From assembly GCA_903923205.1 (NCBI GenBank), contig CAIXXC010000016.1, positions 1 through 37,633 of the forward strand: a stretch of 37,633 nt of DNA. Reading direction: 5' to 3'. The notes beneath the pieces were generated by a model that did not search any database, had not been told where the DNA came from, and saw nothing but the letters and a program-made list of their open reading frames with translations. The DNA comes from an uncultured Rhodospirillales bacterium. Lineage in GTDB: Bacteria; Pseudomonadota; Alphaproteobacteria; ATCC43930; CGMCC-115725. Shown one piece after another: positions 24,417 through 33,089 of this stretch (the first letter of the stretch is position 1; the number at the start of each line of letters is the position of its first letter). The translations under genes were made by a program, and so were the position numbers.

Positions 24417-26069
24417 CTACGACATCGTCATCGTCTGGAGTGCGTCCCCGACCTGTTCGATCACACCAGCCCAGTCCCGGGGCGTGGATTGCCGAAACAG
24501 CCGCATACTCGGATAAAGGTCGGTCTGATCTCCCTCCAGCCCCCATCGCCAGTCGGGCGCCCGCGGGAGCAAGAGCCATACCGGCCGACCCAGGGCTCCC
24601 GCCAGATGGGCGAGCGAAGTATCGACCGTGATTACGAGATCAAGAGCCTCTATCACCGCCGCCGTCTCGGCGAAATCCACCAGGTCCGGTGCAAGATCGA
24701 CAACCGATTCAGGAGCCAATGCGGCCAATTCACCTTGTCGCGGACCCAATTGAAGGCTGAATAGGCGAACCCGAGGGCAGGCGACGATGGGGCGCAAGGC
24801 ATCGACCGGCATCGAGCGGTTACAATCATTGAAATGGGAAGGGTTCCCAGCCCAGACCACACCAACCCGCAGACCGGGTTCATCCCCGATCCGGTCACGC
24901 CAGCGTCCGACATCCGCCGCCGACGCTTTGAGATAGGCTTCCGGCGCCATTAAAGCCTCTCTTGAAGCACTGAATAGCACTGGCAAGGCAGCCTCTGGCA
25001 AGTGCTGAGCCCGCTTTGGCGTTGGCGACCCCGTCTCGGCGATAGAAATGCCCAGCTCAGACTGCCGAAGCAGTCGCTTTAGCGGCGGGGTCGTGACGTA
25101 GACAACGCGCGCCCCTAGTGTCACGAGCCGCGGCAGATAACGGACATAATGAAGACTGTCACCGAAACCCTGATCGGACTCAATCACAACGTCCCGCCCG
25201 GCAAGGCTCGATGGCGTCTCCGGCAGGTGAAGGCTCACTCCCCTCAATATTGCGCCCATGTGCAGCCAGGCCCGCATGCAGGCCCATCCCTCCTCTGCTC
25301 CGCGATCAAGGAACGTTATCCAGGCCCGAAACTGGCTTACATCAAGGCTGCTAGGACAATGAGAAGCCCCCTGGTCGATGATCGACATCGCAGCGCCCGC
25401 GCTTTCATCCTCAAGCGCTATCATGGCCAATGTGGTCCAGGCCTGTTCGTTTCGAGCCTCAAGCCCAATGAGCTGGCGGCACAAGGCGGTAGCCGTGGCG
25501 AAATCGCCATTCCAACGTGCACACCAAGCCTGTTGCAGCAACAACGCGGGATGAGCTGGAATAAGCTTGGCAGCATCCTCAAGAAACGGCCCGGCCTCCC
25601 GACCGCGTCCTTGAAGCATCAGCGTATTGGCGATCATCACACCAATATGAGGGTTGTCCGGTGCCCGCATGGCGGTCTCACGCAGCAGACGTTCGGCCAG
25701 GGCGGGGGCCTGAACCTTGGTGAGGGCGAGCGCCAATAAAATACGCGCATCGATCCACTCTGGCTTCAGCGCGACCGCACTCTCTAGATGGATTCGCGCC
25801 TCATGGGGGTCGCGCTGGGCGAGGCAGAGCCGGCCGAGATTGAAGCAGGCATTAACCGCCCTAGGATTAAGCTCGATGGCACGGCGCAGGGACCGTCGTG
25901 CCGCCGCCGCCTCGCCGCGATCACGTAAAACGAGCCCAAGGCCATGATGTGCTTCGGCATTGCGCGGAGACTTAGCAAGGATTCGACGATAAAGGCGCTC
26001 CGCCTGATCCAGTCCTCCAGCCTGCTGTGCCGCAAATGCCTGTTGTAAAGCAGGCTGATGATCGGTCAT
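24417..26069 (-). CDS. TPR-repeat protein with C-terminal glycosyltransferase-9-like domain
   Basis: This protein of about 550 residues joins tetratricopeptide repeats with a glycosyltransferase-like half. At least three repeats are clear in the first 130 residues (AERLYRRILAKSPRNAEAHHGLG, ARRSLRRAIELNPRAVNACFNLG, ARIHLESAVALKPEWIDARILLA), and degenerate ones follow to about 260. From about residue 290 (DVVIESDQGFGDSLHYVRYLPRL) the sequence resembles ADP-heptose-type transferases, with the signature VITVDTSLAHLAGALGRPVWLLL near 490-512. Acceptor and sugar are unknown. The ATG at 26069 is chosen; a GTG six codons upstream is possible. Confidence 0.85.
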   Translation of the reverse strand: MTDHQPALQQAFAAQQAGGLDQAERLYRRILAKSPRNAEAHHGLGLVLRDRGEAAAARRSLRRAIELNPRAVNACFNLGRLCLAQRDPHEARIHLESAVALKPEWIDARILLALALTKVQAPALAERLLRETAMRAPDNPHIGVMIANTLMLQGRGREAGPFLEDAAKLIPAHPALLLQQAWCARWNGDFATATALCRQLIGLEARNEQAWTTLAMIALEDESAGAAMSIIDQGASHCPSSLDVSQFRAWITFLDRGAEEGWACMRAWLHMGAILRGVSLHLPETPSSLAGRDVVIESDQGFGDSLHYVRYLPRLVTLGARVVYVTTPPLKRLLRQSELGISIAETGSPTPKRAQHLPEAALPVLFSASREALMAPEAYLKASAADVGRWRDRIGDEPGLRVGVVWAGNPSHFNDCNRSMPVDALRPIVACPRVRLFSLQLGPRQGELAALAPESVVDLAPDLVDFAETAAVIEALDLVITVDTSLAHLAGALGRPVWLLLPRAPDWRWGLEGDQTDLYPSMRLFRQSTPRDWAGVIEQVGDALQTMTMS

Positions 26070-26243
26070 TGCGTCTGGCCTTGCCACGGTGCGAGTTCAC
26101 CCTGTAATCCACCAACTGACGGAGACACGACCTCCGTTATCTGTATGATGACACTTAGCGCGGTGGCGTGACCGATTTGTGTCGAAAGCCTGACCGCAAG
26201 GACAGGAAAGATCTGTTCCTGCCTAGACCTGCGGAAATGCCTC

Positions 26244-27110
26244 ATGCGACTTCGCTTTCTTCTGATCCTCTTGTTCATCTTCGTTTGCCGGCCAACGCAA
26301 GCGGCGCCGATCGCGATCGTAGCGGCGGAGAATTTTTATGGCGATATCGCGCAGCAAATTGGCGGTGATCGGGTCACGGTGGATGCGATTCTGGCCAACC
26401 CGAACCAGGATCCCCATCTCTTCGCAGCCAGCCCATCGACGGCACGGGCGCTCGCCAACGCCCAGATCGTGATCTCAAACGGGGTCGATTACGATCCCTG
26501 GATGGCCAAACTGCTCTCGGCATCCAGCGTCGCCAACCGTCAGGTTATCGTTGCCGGTGACCTTGTCCACCGCAAACCTGGCGATAATCCACACATCTGG
26601 TACGACCCAACGACGATGCCCGTCATGGCCCGAGCCATCGCGGCAGCCCTCATCGCCGCAGATCCGAATCATCAGGTTGATTATGCCCGCAGGCTTGACA
26701 CCGTTCTGGCGTCGTTGGAGGCGATCGACGGCGAGATAGAGGGTATCAAAGCCGGTCATGGCGGACAGACGGTCACCGCGTCTGAGCCCATATTCGGCTA
26801 TATGGCAGCGGCGCTCGGGCTGCAAATGCGCGATGCCCGTTTCCAGTTGAGCGTGATGAACGACACCGAGCCAAGCGCGAGCGACGTTGCCGCCTTCGAG
26901 CAAGGTCTTCGGAATCGCAGCGCCAAAATCATGTTCTTCAACAACCAGGTTCTCGATCCGACGATTACGCGTTTGCTCGGTATTGCCCGTGAGGCCGGCA
27001 TTCCGGTTGTAGGCATCAGCGAGTTGGAGCCGCCTGATACACCCTATCAGGCCTGGATGCTCGACACCCTGCAGTCGGTGGACGCGGCACTCGGCCTGCC
27101 GAAAAAATAG
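26244..27110 (+). CDS. Zinc/manganese ABC transporter substrate-binding protein
   Basis: This 288-residue periplasmic protein of the ZnuA/TroA (cluster A-I) family begins with a signal peptide (about residues 1-20, PTQA/AP). Metal-ligand candidates are His58 (DPHLF), His117 (NPHIWYDP), Glu181 (ASEPIFGY) and Glu260 (GISELEPP); many ZnuA proteins have His at the third position, so this belongs to the EPxFGY variant branch. The His-rich loop of typical ZnuA is missing. No permease or ATPase gene is next to it, so it must work with a transporter elsewhere. The downstream GFA gene is probably unrelated. Confidence 0.88.
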   Translation: MRLRFLLILLFIFVCRPTQAAPIAIVAAENFYGDIAQQIGGDRVTVDAILANPNQDPHLFAASPSTARALANAQIVISNGVDYDPWMAKLLSASSVANRQVIVAGDLVHRKPGDNPHIWYDPTTMPVMARAIAAALIAADPNHQVDYARRLDTVLASLEAIDGEIEGIKAGHGGQTVTASEPIFGYMAAALGLQMRDARFQLSVMNDTEPSASDVAAFEQGLRNRSAKIMFFNNQVLDPTITRLLGIAREAGIPVVGISELEPPDTPYQAWMLDTLQSVDAALGLPKK

Positions 27111-27215
27111 CTTCACTTGACCAAATCGGGGCTTCGGTGCCATGCCACATGCGACGCCCGGAACCCAACAGGGCGGCAACGCAGAAAATTTATCGAGCAG
27201 GGGAAGGATACCAGT

Positions 27216-27623
27216 ATGACCCATCGCCACGGCGGCTGCCTGTGCGGCGCCATCCGCTATGAGATCAAGAGCGAACCGGCACTCGTCGCGGTCTGCCATT
27301 GTCAAAACTGCCAGAAGCAGAGCGGCGGAATGTATTCGACCAATCTCGGCGTGCCCGAAGCCGACTACGTCCAGACCGGCGAGACGAAGGTATTCCACGA
27401 CAAGGGGGATAGCGGCAGAGCCGTTGATCGCTACTTCTGCGCCAATTGCGGCTCGCCGATCCTGAGCCGCGCCGAGGCCCTGCCGGGCATGGTGCTGATC
27501 AAGGCCGGTACGCTCGACAGCCTCGCCGGGATCGTGCCGAAAATGGAACTCTACACCGATCGTGCGGCCGAATGGGTGGCAGCCGTCCCGGGCTCGCAGC
27601 GCTTCGCACTTGGTCTTGGCTGA
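27216..27623 (+). CDS. GFA family (CENP-V/glutathione-dependent formaldehyde-activating) protein
   Basis: This 135-residue protein has the full zinc-binding cysteine pattern of the GFA fold: C8-x-C10 (GGCLCGAIRYE), C27-x-C29-x-x-C32 (VCHCQNCQKQSG) and C75-x-x-C78 (YFCANCGS). The first described member was reported to speed the formaldehyde-glutathione reaction, but most homologues are unassigned. GGGGAAGG lies 8 bases upstream of the ATG at 27216; an open extension to 27117 is rejected for lack of homology-like sequence. Confidence 0.9.
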   Translation: MTHRHGGCLCGAIRYEIKSEPALVAVCHCQNCQKQSGGMYSTNLGVPEADYVQTGETKVFHDKGDSGRAVDRYFCANCGSPILSRAEALPGMVLIKAGTLDSLAGIVPKMELYTDRAAEWVAAVPGSQRFALGLG

Positions 27624-27670
27624 TCTGGCCTAAATCCGCCCGAGACCGGCATAAGACAGGGCCGATCAGA

Positions 27671-28564
27671 TCAGGTCTTGAGCCAGGCCGGCAGTGCCGC
27701 AACCAGGGTGCTGCCGGCCGCGTAGAGAGGGCCTGCCTGATTACCCAAGGTCTCGAGTCTCAGCAGGGCGAGGCCAATGTCGCCCTGGCTTGAGCGCATC
27801 TCGCCCGCCTCCTTGCCGCCCTGCTCGATCACGGCGCCAAACGGCGGGGCAGCGCCGTTGATCCGCACGGGGATGAGCCGTTTTTTGATCAAGGCCCGAT
27901 ACTTGGTGCGCGCGGTCAGTTCCTGCCCGATATAGCAACCCTTGGTCCAGGACACCCCTTGCAACTCGTCGAACCCGGCTTCCAGCAGGATCGATTGTTC
28001 AGGGACCAGATCGCGCGTCCCCTCTGGCACCCCCGCCTCGATCCGCAAGCGATCCCAGTCGGCAAATTCGGCAGCCTCAAGGCCGCTTGATGCGAGAACC
28101 CTTTCCGCCTCGGTTTCGAGCGCAACAAGGCGGAGGCCCAGGCCGGCAAGCCGCGGATCGGCGAAGATTACCCCACCCGCAATGAGACGTCCGCCCTCGT
28201 TCTGGTTAAGCCCAATGGCCGCCAGGGCGGCGGCACCCCAACCGAGCCAGACCTGCGCGCCGGGCAGGATCTCAAGGCCAACCTTGGCGCGGAGCTTGAA
28301 GCGGCGCAGCCGCTGAAGCAAATCCTCGGCGCGCCCCGCCTCGATATCGAGCAGCAGGCGCTCCCCGGCATCGACAACGAAAAAATCGCACAGATATTTG
28401 CCTTGTGGCGTCAGCAGCGCCGCCCAGCGCGCCCCGCCCGGCGACAAAGTCGAGATATCGTTGCTGATCAAAGCCTGCAGGAACGAAACCCGATCCTTAC
28501 CCGACAGTGCGATCACCGCTCGGCCTGGATATTCGCAGTAGGAACCGCCCATTTTCGTCACCAT
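27671..28564 (-). CDS. ygfZ: YgfZ/GcvT-domain folate-binding protein
   Basis: This protein of about 297 residues carries the YgfZ signature KGCYIGQELTAR (residues 208-219, with Cys210) and a GcvT-like N-terminus (RAVIALSGKDRVSFLQALISNDI). YgfZ-type proteins bind tetrahydrofolate and help maintain certain iron-sulfur enzymes. The start is chosen at the ATG at 28564, preceded by a G-rich AGGGGG stretch; an ATG four codons on (28552) is equally plausible. The open frame to 28654 adds residues unlike the family. It is divergent from the GT9 gene across about 115 bp. Confidence 0.87.
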   Translation of the reverse strand: MVTKMGGSYCEYPGRAVIALSGKDRVSFLQALISNDISTLSPGGARWAALLTPQGKYLCDFFVVDAGERLLLDIEAGRAEDLLQRLRRFKLRAKVGLEILPGAQVWLGWGAAALAAIGLNQNEGGRLIAGGVIFADPRLAGLGLRLVALETEAERVLASSGLEAAEFADWDRLRIEAGVPEGTRDLVPEQSILLEAGFDELQGVSWTKGCYIGQELTARTKYRALIKKRLIPVRINGAAPPFGAVIEQGGKEAGEMRSSQGDIGLALLRLETLGNQAGPLYAAGSTLVAALPAWLKT

Positions 28565-28680
28565 CCCTGTACCCCCTGACGAAAGTGGCCCTGCGAGCGA
28601 TCCTTGGCAAGTCTGCGAGATCGGCAATACCAAAGCATGGCGCTGGATTTCCACGGTCGCGAACGCTTATAAGCCGCGGC

Positions 28681-29673
28681 ATGCTTGTTCGCCTCGGTCC
28701 CCTACCTGCGAGCCCTGTACGCCGTATCCTGTTCGTGACCGCGACGCGGATCGGCGACGCGGTACTGTCGACAGGTCTGCTTGCCTCACTGCTGGAACAG
28801 TATCCCGAGGCTCGGGTCACGATCGTCGCCGGTCCCGTGGCGGCGCCGCTGTTCACGGCCGTGCCCCGGCTTGAGAAACTGATCGCGCTCACCAAGCGCT
28901 CCCACAGTCGACATTGGCTGGACCTTTACGCCCAGATCGTCATGACCCGCTGGGACCTTGTCGTCGATCTGCGCGGCTCGGCTCTGTCCTGGCTGCTTTG
29001 GACGCAGCATCGGCGCGTTATCGCCAAAGGCGATCCTGGCGAACACCGGGTCGTGCAACTGGCACGGCTCTTCGATCTTGCAAAGCCACCAGCGCCGCAT
29101 CTTTGGATCTCAGCAAGCGATAAGGCGACCGCTGACCGCCTTCTCGGGGCCGGGCCCATACCGATTCTCGGCATAGGACCTTCCGCCAACTGGGGGGCGA
29201 AGCAATGGCGGGGCGAGCGGTTCGGCGAATTGGCGCTGCGCCTTACCGCTCCCGGTGCCGTCTTCGCCGGAGCGCGAGTAGCGATCTTTGGTGCCCCCAG
29301 CGAGCGAGCAGTCATTGCCCCGGTTCTCGCAGCGTTGCCTGCGGACAGGCGGATCGATCTGGTCGACGCCGGGGCGCTTTCTGTCGTCGCCGCGTGCCTC
29401 AAGCGCTGCAGCATGTTCATCGGCAACGATACCGGGCTGATGCATATGGCCGCCGCGATGGGCACGCCCACTCTGGGCCTGTTTGGGCCAAGCCCGGTGA
29501 CACAATACGGTCCCTGGGGCGATCATACCGCGACGGTGCTGACGCCGATCAGCTACGACGCTTTGGTCACCGACCCGAGCTTCGACCATCGCCGCCAGCT
29601 TAGCCTGATGGACAGTCTGACGGTGGATGCGGCAGAGATCGGGGCGATCAGGCTCGCCGCTCGCCGGCGCTAG
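28681..29673 (+). CDS. Glycosyltransferase family 9 (heptosyltransferase-like)
   Basis: This 330-residue GT9 protein opens with the family-typical RILFVTATRIGDAVLSTGLL. The donor-binding end has GIGPSANWGAKQWR and FIGNDTGLMHMAAAMGTPTLGLFG. Such enzymes add heptose or a related sugar to the LPS inner core, at the cytoplasmic face of the inner membrane. ATG 28681 is used; an open extension upstream overlaps the divergent YgfZ-like gene and is not family-like. Its stop shares the palindrome CTAG with the stop of the convergent SMR gene. Confidence 0.88.
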   Translation: MLVRLGPLPASPVRRILFVTATRIGDAVLSTGLLASLLEQYPEARVTIVAGPVAAPLFTAVPRLEKLIALTKRSHSRHWLDLYAQIVMTRWDLVVDLRGSALSWLLWTQHRRVIAKGDPGEHRVVQLARLFDLAKPPAPHLWISASDKATADRLLGAGPIPILGIGPSANWGAKQWRGERFGELALRLTAPGAVFAGARVAIFGAPSERAVIAPVLAALPADRRIDLVDAGALSVVAACLKRCSMFIGNDTGLMHMAAAMGTPTLGLFGPSPVTQYGPWGDHTATVLTPISYDALVTDPSFDHRRQLSLMDSLTVDAAEIGAIRLAARRR

Positions 29674-30011
29674 AGACTGACGCTCTTCGAGAACAGGTTA
29701 ACGACGACAACGCCCAGGACAATCAGACCGAGCCCAACAAGGGCAGGGATATCAAGGGTCTGCTTGAACCAGATCCAACTGACGGCGCAGATCAGAACGA
29801 TCCCGACACCCGACCATATCCCATAGACGATCCCGGTCGGCATCGATTTCAGCGTCAATGACAGGAACCAGAAGGCAACCAGGTAGAACCCGATCGTCAT
29901 CAGGGTCGGCACGATCTTCGTAAAGCCATCACAGGCCTTCAGGGCCGAGGTGGCGATGACTTCGGCGACGATCGCCGTGCCAAGGTAAAAATATGTCGAA
30001 ACAGCGGTCAT
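29670..30011 (-). CDS. SMR family small multidrug transporter (EmrE-like)
   Basis: This 113-residue protein with four membrane helices closely follows EmrE. AIVAEVIATSALK contains the proton/drug-binding Glu17 (EmrE Glu14), followed by PTGIVYGIWSGVGIVLI and a final LGLIVLGVVVVNLFS. Members exchange protons for cationic drugs, and some export guanidinium or polyamines. Its ATG overlaps the stop of the upstream GT2 gene by four bases (ATGA), so it is translated from a glycosyltransferase mRNA. An alternative in that setting is an ArnE/F-like lipid-sugar flippase, but the EmrE-like conservation favours cation efflux. Confidence 0.9.
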   Translation of the reverse strand: MTAVSTYFYLGTAIVAEVIATSALKACDGFTKIVPTLMTIGFYLVAFWFLSLTLKSMPTGIVYGIWSGVGIVLICAVSWIWFKQTLDIPALVGLGLIVLGVVVVNLFSKSVSL

Positions 30012-30802
30012 TTCTTCGTCTTGTCCAAGGGTTCAGTTCGCATCGCCTGCGCGCGCAATTCAAGGATCTTGAGGTGGGTGAGGACCGGGTAAAGCCCCGA
30101 AAATAGGGCGAGAGCCACACCGCGCCAACCCTCGCGATGTCCCTTGCGACTGATATAGGACTTCAGGAAACGCGAAAAGAACCGTCGCGTCGTTGTTGTC
30201 ACCTCAGGGACCTGATTGCTGCGGATACCGTCGCGCGCCGCAGCGCTGGCGTAGCGGTCGAGCCGCGCAAACAGCGCGCTGCTATCAGCATAGACGTAGT
30301 GGTCGATATGGCCGGCCAGAATTCCCCCCGTACCGGTGAAGGTGATCTTGGGATGAACCTCGCCGGCACCCCACAGCTTGTGGCCCTTGCGAAACAGCGC
30401 CCTCTTGGCGGCCGTGCCGTTATAGGCGCCCCAGCCATGGCGAACCCAGATGTCACCAATGAAATTATGGAAAGAAATCAGGTAGAAATCAGCGCCGGGA
30501 GCAGCCAGTACAGGCTCCAACTCAGCCCGGAGTTCAGGTGAAACCCGTTCGTCGGCGTCGAGCTCGAGGATCCAGGGCCCGGCGCACGCAGCGATCCCGG
30601 CATTACGTCGATCAGCCTCGACCGGCCAGCCGCCTTCGATCAGCCTGGCCCCCGCAGCCCGGGCAATCTCTGCCGAGCCGTCGGTCGAACGATCCAGCAC
30701 GACGACGATCTCATCGGCGAAAGCGGCGCTGGCGAGGCAATCGGGCAGGTGTACCTCCTCGTTACGCGCGACGACCAGCACCGAGAGGGCCTGCCTAGGC
30801 AT
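30008..30802 (-). CDS. Glycosyltransferase family 2 (WaaE/KdtX-like)
   Basis: This 264-residue GT-A fold enzyme begins with SVLVVARNEEVHLPDCLASAAFADEIVVVLDRSTDGS, typical of the LPS core glucosyltransferase WaaE/KdtX group. The metal-binding DxD equivalent is ELDADERVS (about residues 80-88). A basic amphipathic C-terminal part (RKGHREGWRGVALALFSGLYPVL) suggests membrane contact. Donor sugar and acceptor are not determinable. It is the first gene of a two-gene minus-strand unit with the SMR transporter, divergent from the GT4 genes across 212 bp with no other gene. Confidence 0.88.
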   Translation of the reverse strand: MPRQALSVLVVARNEEVHLPDCLASAAFADEIVVVLDRSTDGSAEIARAAGARLIEGGWPVEADRRNAGIAACAGPWILELDADERVSPELRAELEPVLAAPGADFYLISFHNFIGDIWVRHGWGAYNGTAAKRALFRKGHKLWGAGEVHPKITFTGTGGILAGHIDHYVYADSSALFARLDRYASAAARDGIRSNQVPEVTTTTRRFFSRFLKSYISRKGHREGWRGVALALFSGLYPVLTHLKILELRAQAMRTEPLDKTKK

Positions 30803-31014
30803 TGCCTTCCCCCATGGTCGCCTCGTTCTCCCGCAAAGATGTCAGCCCAAACGTCATCGACCCTGTCTAGCCGAGCAGCCGCGTCATGCCAAGCCATCCA
30901 ATCACGCTGAGCCGTTTGGGCTTGAAATCGGAAACGCGGCGCGAATAGCGGATGCCATCCCCGCGCCAATGCGATAAGTCTGGGTAAGCTGGTCTTTCTG
31001 GGAGCGCATGCCGG

Positions 31015-32067
31015 GTGAATCGCGAGAGTGGAGCCACCATCGTCATGGCCGATGATGGCGTTCCCTTCGATGGCGGAAGCCTCAACGCCGGACCGCTGGG
31101 CGGCGCGGAAACAGCCTTTATCGGGCTGGCGCAGGGGCTCGCGGCGCGCGGTCATCGCGTCCAGGCTTTCACGCGCACCACCCGACACCTCGAACTTGAG
31201 GGGGTGTCGTGGAAACCGATCGACAGCAGTCATCCGGAGCATTGCGATCTCTATATCGCCAACCGGGGTACCCGCGTGCTCGACCTGATGCCCGGCGCCA
31301 GGCAGATTGCGTTCTGGGTCCACAACCCCGCCCGCTACCTCCTCAAAGCTCGCTATCTGTGGCGGCTCCTTCGCCGCCGGCCCGTCGTCGTCTTCGTTGG
31401 CAACTGGCACGCCACCACTTTGCCGCCTTGGGTACCAAGCAGGGGTCGCCGCGTCATCCCACTCGGCCTGAATGCGGTATTTCGTGGCCTCCCTCGGCAG
31501 GCTCCACCACCTCCTCGGGCAATCTTTACCTCGAACCCGCTGCGTCGGCTCGATTGGCTGCTTGATCGCTGGGTCGAAGAAATCCGACCTCACGTGCCGG
31601 CCGCGAGCCTTCATATTTATTCGAGCCTCGCGACCTATGGCGATCTCGCCCCGAAACATCAGGCATTGGTTGCCCCGATTCTTGCCAAGGCAGAGTCATT
31701 GGCGAATGAAGGCGTCTTCCTGGCGCCGCCCTTGGCGAAACCCGCGCTGGCGGACGCATTGTCTGAGAGCCGGGTTTTCCTTTATGGCGGCGATCCAGGG
31801 GAGACGTTCTGTCTCGCAGCCGCAGAATCCCAGGCCGCGGGCGTACCCGGCGTTGTGGCGCAATCGACCTGCCTTGGTGAGCGCGTTCGCAACGGCGAAA
31901 CCGGCTTCGTGGTCGCCGATGATGACAATACGGGCTTTTCGTCCCATGCCATCGAACTCCTGCGCAACGATAGCCTGTGGCAGGCGCAGCATGATGCCTG
32001 CCGCGCCCATCAACAGGGACTCTCCTGGACAGAGGTCGCAGGCCTCTGGGAAGAATTGCTGCCGTGA
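31015..32067 (+). CDS. Glycosyltransferase family 4-like protein
   Basis: This 350-residue GT-B glycosyltransferase has an N-terminal acceptor region containing GGAETAFIGLAQGLAARGHRV (about 29-50) and a donor-binding half with GETFCLAAAESQAAGVPGVV (about 262-281), the E-x7-E-like element of GT4. The start is GTG at 31015 with GGGAG upstream; an ATG at 31045 would remove 10 residues. The last four bases overlap the next gene (GTGA at 32064-32067). It is the first gene of a GT4-GT4-asnB operon. Confidence 0.85.
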   Translation: MNRESGATIVMADDGVPFDGGSLNAGPLGGAETAFIGLAQGLAARGHRVQAFTRTTRHLELEGVSWKPIDSSHPEHCDLYIANRGTRVLDLMPGARQIAFWVHNPARYLLKARYLWRLLRRRPVVVFVGNWHATTLPPWVPSRGRRVIPLGLNAVFRGLPRQAPPPPRAIFTSNPLRRLDWLLDRWVEEIRPHVPAASLHIYSSLATYGDLAPKHQALVAPILAKAESLANEGVFLAPPLAKPALADALSESRVFLYGGDPGETFCLAAAESQAAGVPGVVAQSTCLGERVRNGETGFVVADDDNTGFSSHAIELLRNDSLWQAQHDACRAHQQGLSWTEVAGLWEELLP

Positions 32068-33089
32068 CGAGGTTGGTCCAAATCATGGCGGGCGCCCGCC
32101 ACGGCGGCGCGGAAGCCTTCTTCACCCGCCTCGCGATCGGACTGCAGGACGCCGGTGAAGATCAACATCTCCTGATTCGCCGCGACCCGGCACGGGCGAC
32201 GCGTCTGCGGGACGCCGGGATCCTTCTGCGCGAATTCCGCTTCGGCGGCCCCCTCGACATCATGACGCGCTTCAGTATCCGGCGGGAGCTCAAAAGGCTC
32301 GATCCAAAGATTGTTATGACCTGGATGAACCGCGCAACAACCGTGACGCCGACGGGGTCCTATACCCTGGCTGCTCGACTCGGTGGCTATTACGACCTTA
32401 AATATTACCGGCACTGCGGTCATCTCATTGGTAACACCCGCGATATTGTTGCCTATTTTCGCAAAAACGGATGGCCGGAAGATAGGTCGCATTATCTCCC
32501 GAACTTCGTGGAGGCAACGCGGGTGGCCGGCATCAGCCGCGCCGAACTTACAACACCAAACGACGCGCCCTTGCTGCTTGCGCTCGGTCGGCTTCATCCC
32601 GTAAAGGGCTTTGACGTGCTGCTGGCCGCGCTCGAAAGCGTCCCCGGCGCCCATCTCTGGCTGGCCGGAGAGGGGCCGGAGCGGCAGCGGCTCGAACACC
32701 AGGCCCAACAGCTGGGTGTCTCAGAACGCGTGCGCTTCCTCGGCTGGCGCGAGGATACAGCGGCCCTGCTGGCCGCCGCTGACCTCCTGATCTGCCCGTC
32801 ACGGCACGAACCCCTTGGCAATGTCGTGATCGAAGCCTGGGCCCATGGTGTCGCGATAATCGCGACCGATGCTGAGGGCCCTCGAGAATTGATCCGACCA
32901 GGGATTGACGGCTTGCTGGTGCCGCGCGACAACGCCGATGCGCTGGCACAGATGATCCGTCTGCTCCTCGCGAACTCCGTCGCCCGCGATGCGTTGGCGC
33001 AGGCGGGGTATGAGAGTTATTCCCGGCAGTTTTCGGAGCGGACGGTGATTGCAGCGTACCAAGAATTTTTCGACAGGGTGGCGCGCTGA
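32064..33089 (+). CDS. Glycosyltransferase family 4 protein
   Basis: This 341-residue GT4 enzyme begins VQIMAGARHGGAEAFFTRLA. The C-terminal donor domain is canonical: LALGRLHPVKGFDVLLAAL, LAGEGPER, VRFLGWRED, then CPSRHEPLGNVVIEAWAHGVAII, holding the E-x7-E motif. It is likely to extend LPS core or another surface glycan from a nucleotide-sugar. Start GTG 32064 overlaps the previous stop, and its own stop TGA overlaps the asnB start (TGATG), so the three genes are translationally coupled. Confidence 0.9.
   Translation: MTRLVQIMAGARHGGAEAFFTRLAIGLQDAGEDQHLLIRRDPARATRLRDAGILLREFRFGGPLDIMTRFSIRRELKRLDPKIVMTWMNRATTVTPTGSYTLAARLGGYYDLKYYRHCGHLIGNTRDIVAYFRKNGWPEDRSHYLPNFVEATRVAGISRAELTTPNDAPLLLALGRLHPVKGFDVLLAALESVPGAHLWLAGEGPERQRLEHQAQQLGVSERVRFLGWREDTAALLAAADLLICPSRHEPLGNVVIEAWAHGVAIIATDAEGPRELIRPGIDGLLVPRDNADALAQMIRLLLANSVARDALAQAGYESYSRQFSERTVIAAYQEFFDRVAR

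Noticed and set aside
26475-27398. Minus-strand open frame of about 307 codons
   Set aside because: Antisense to the metal-binding protein gene and without any recognisable motif.
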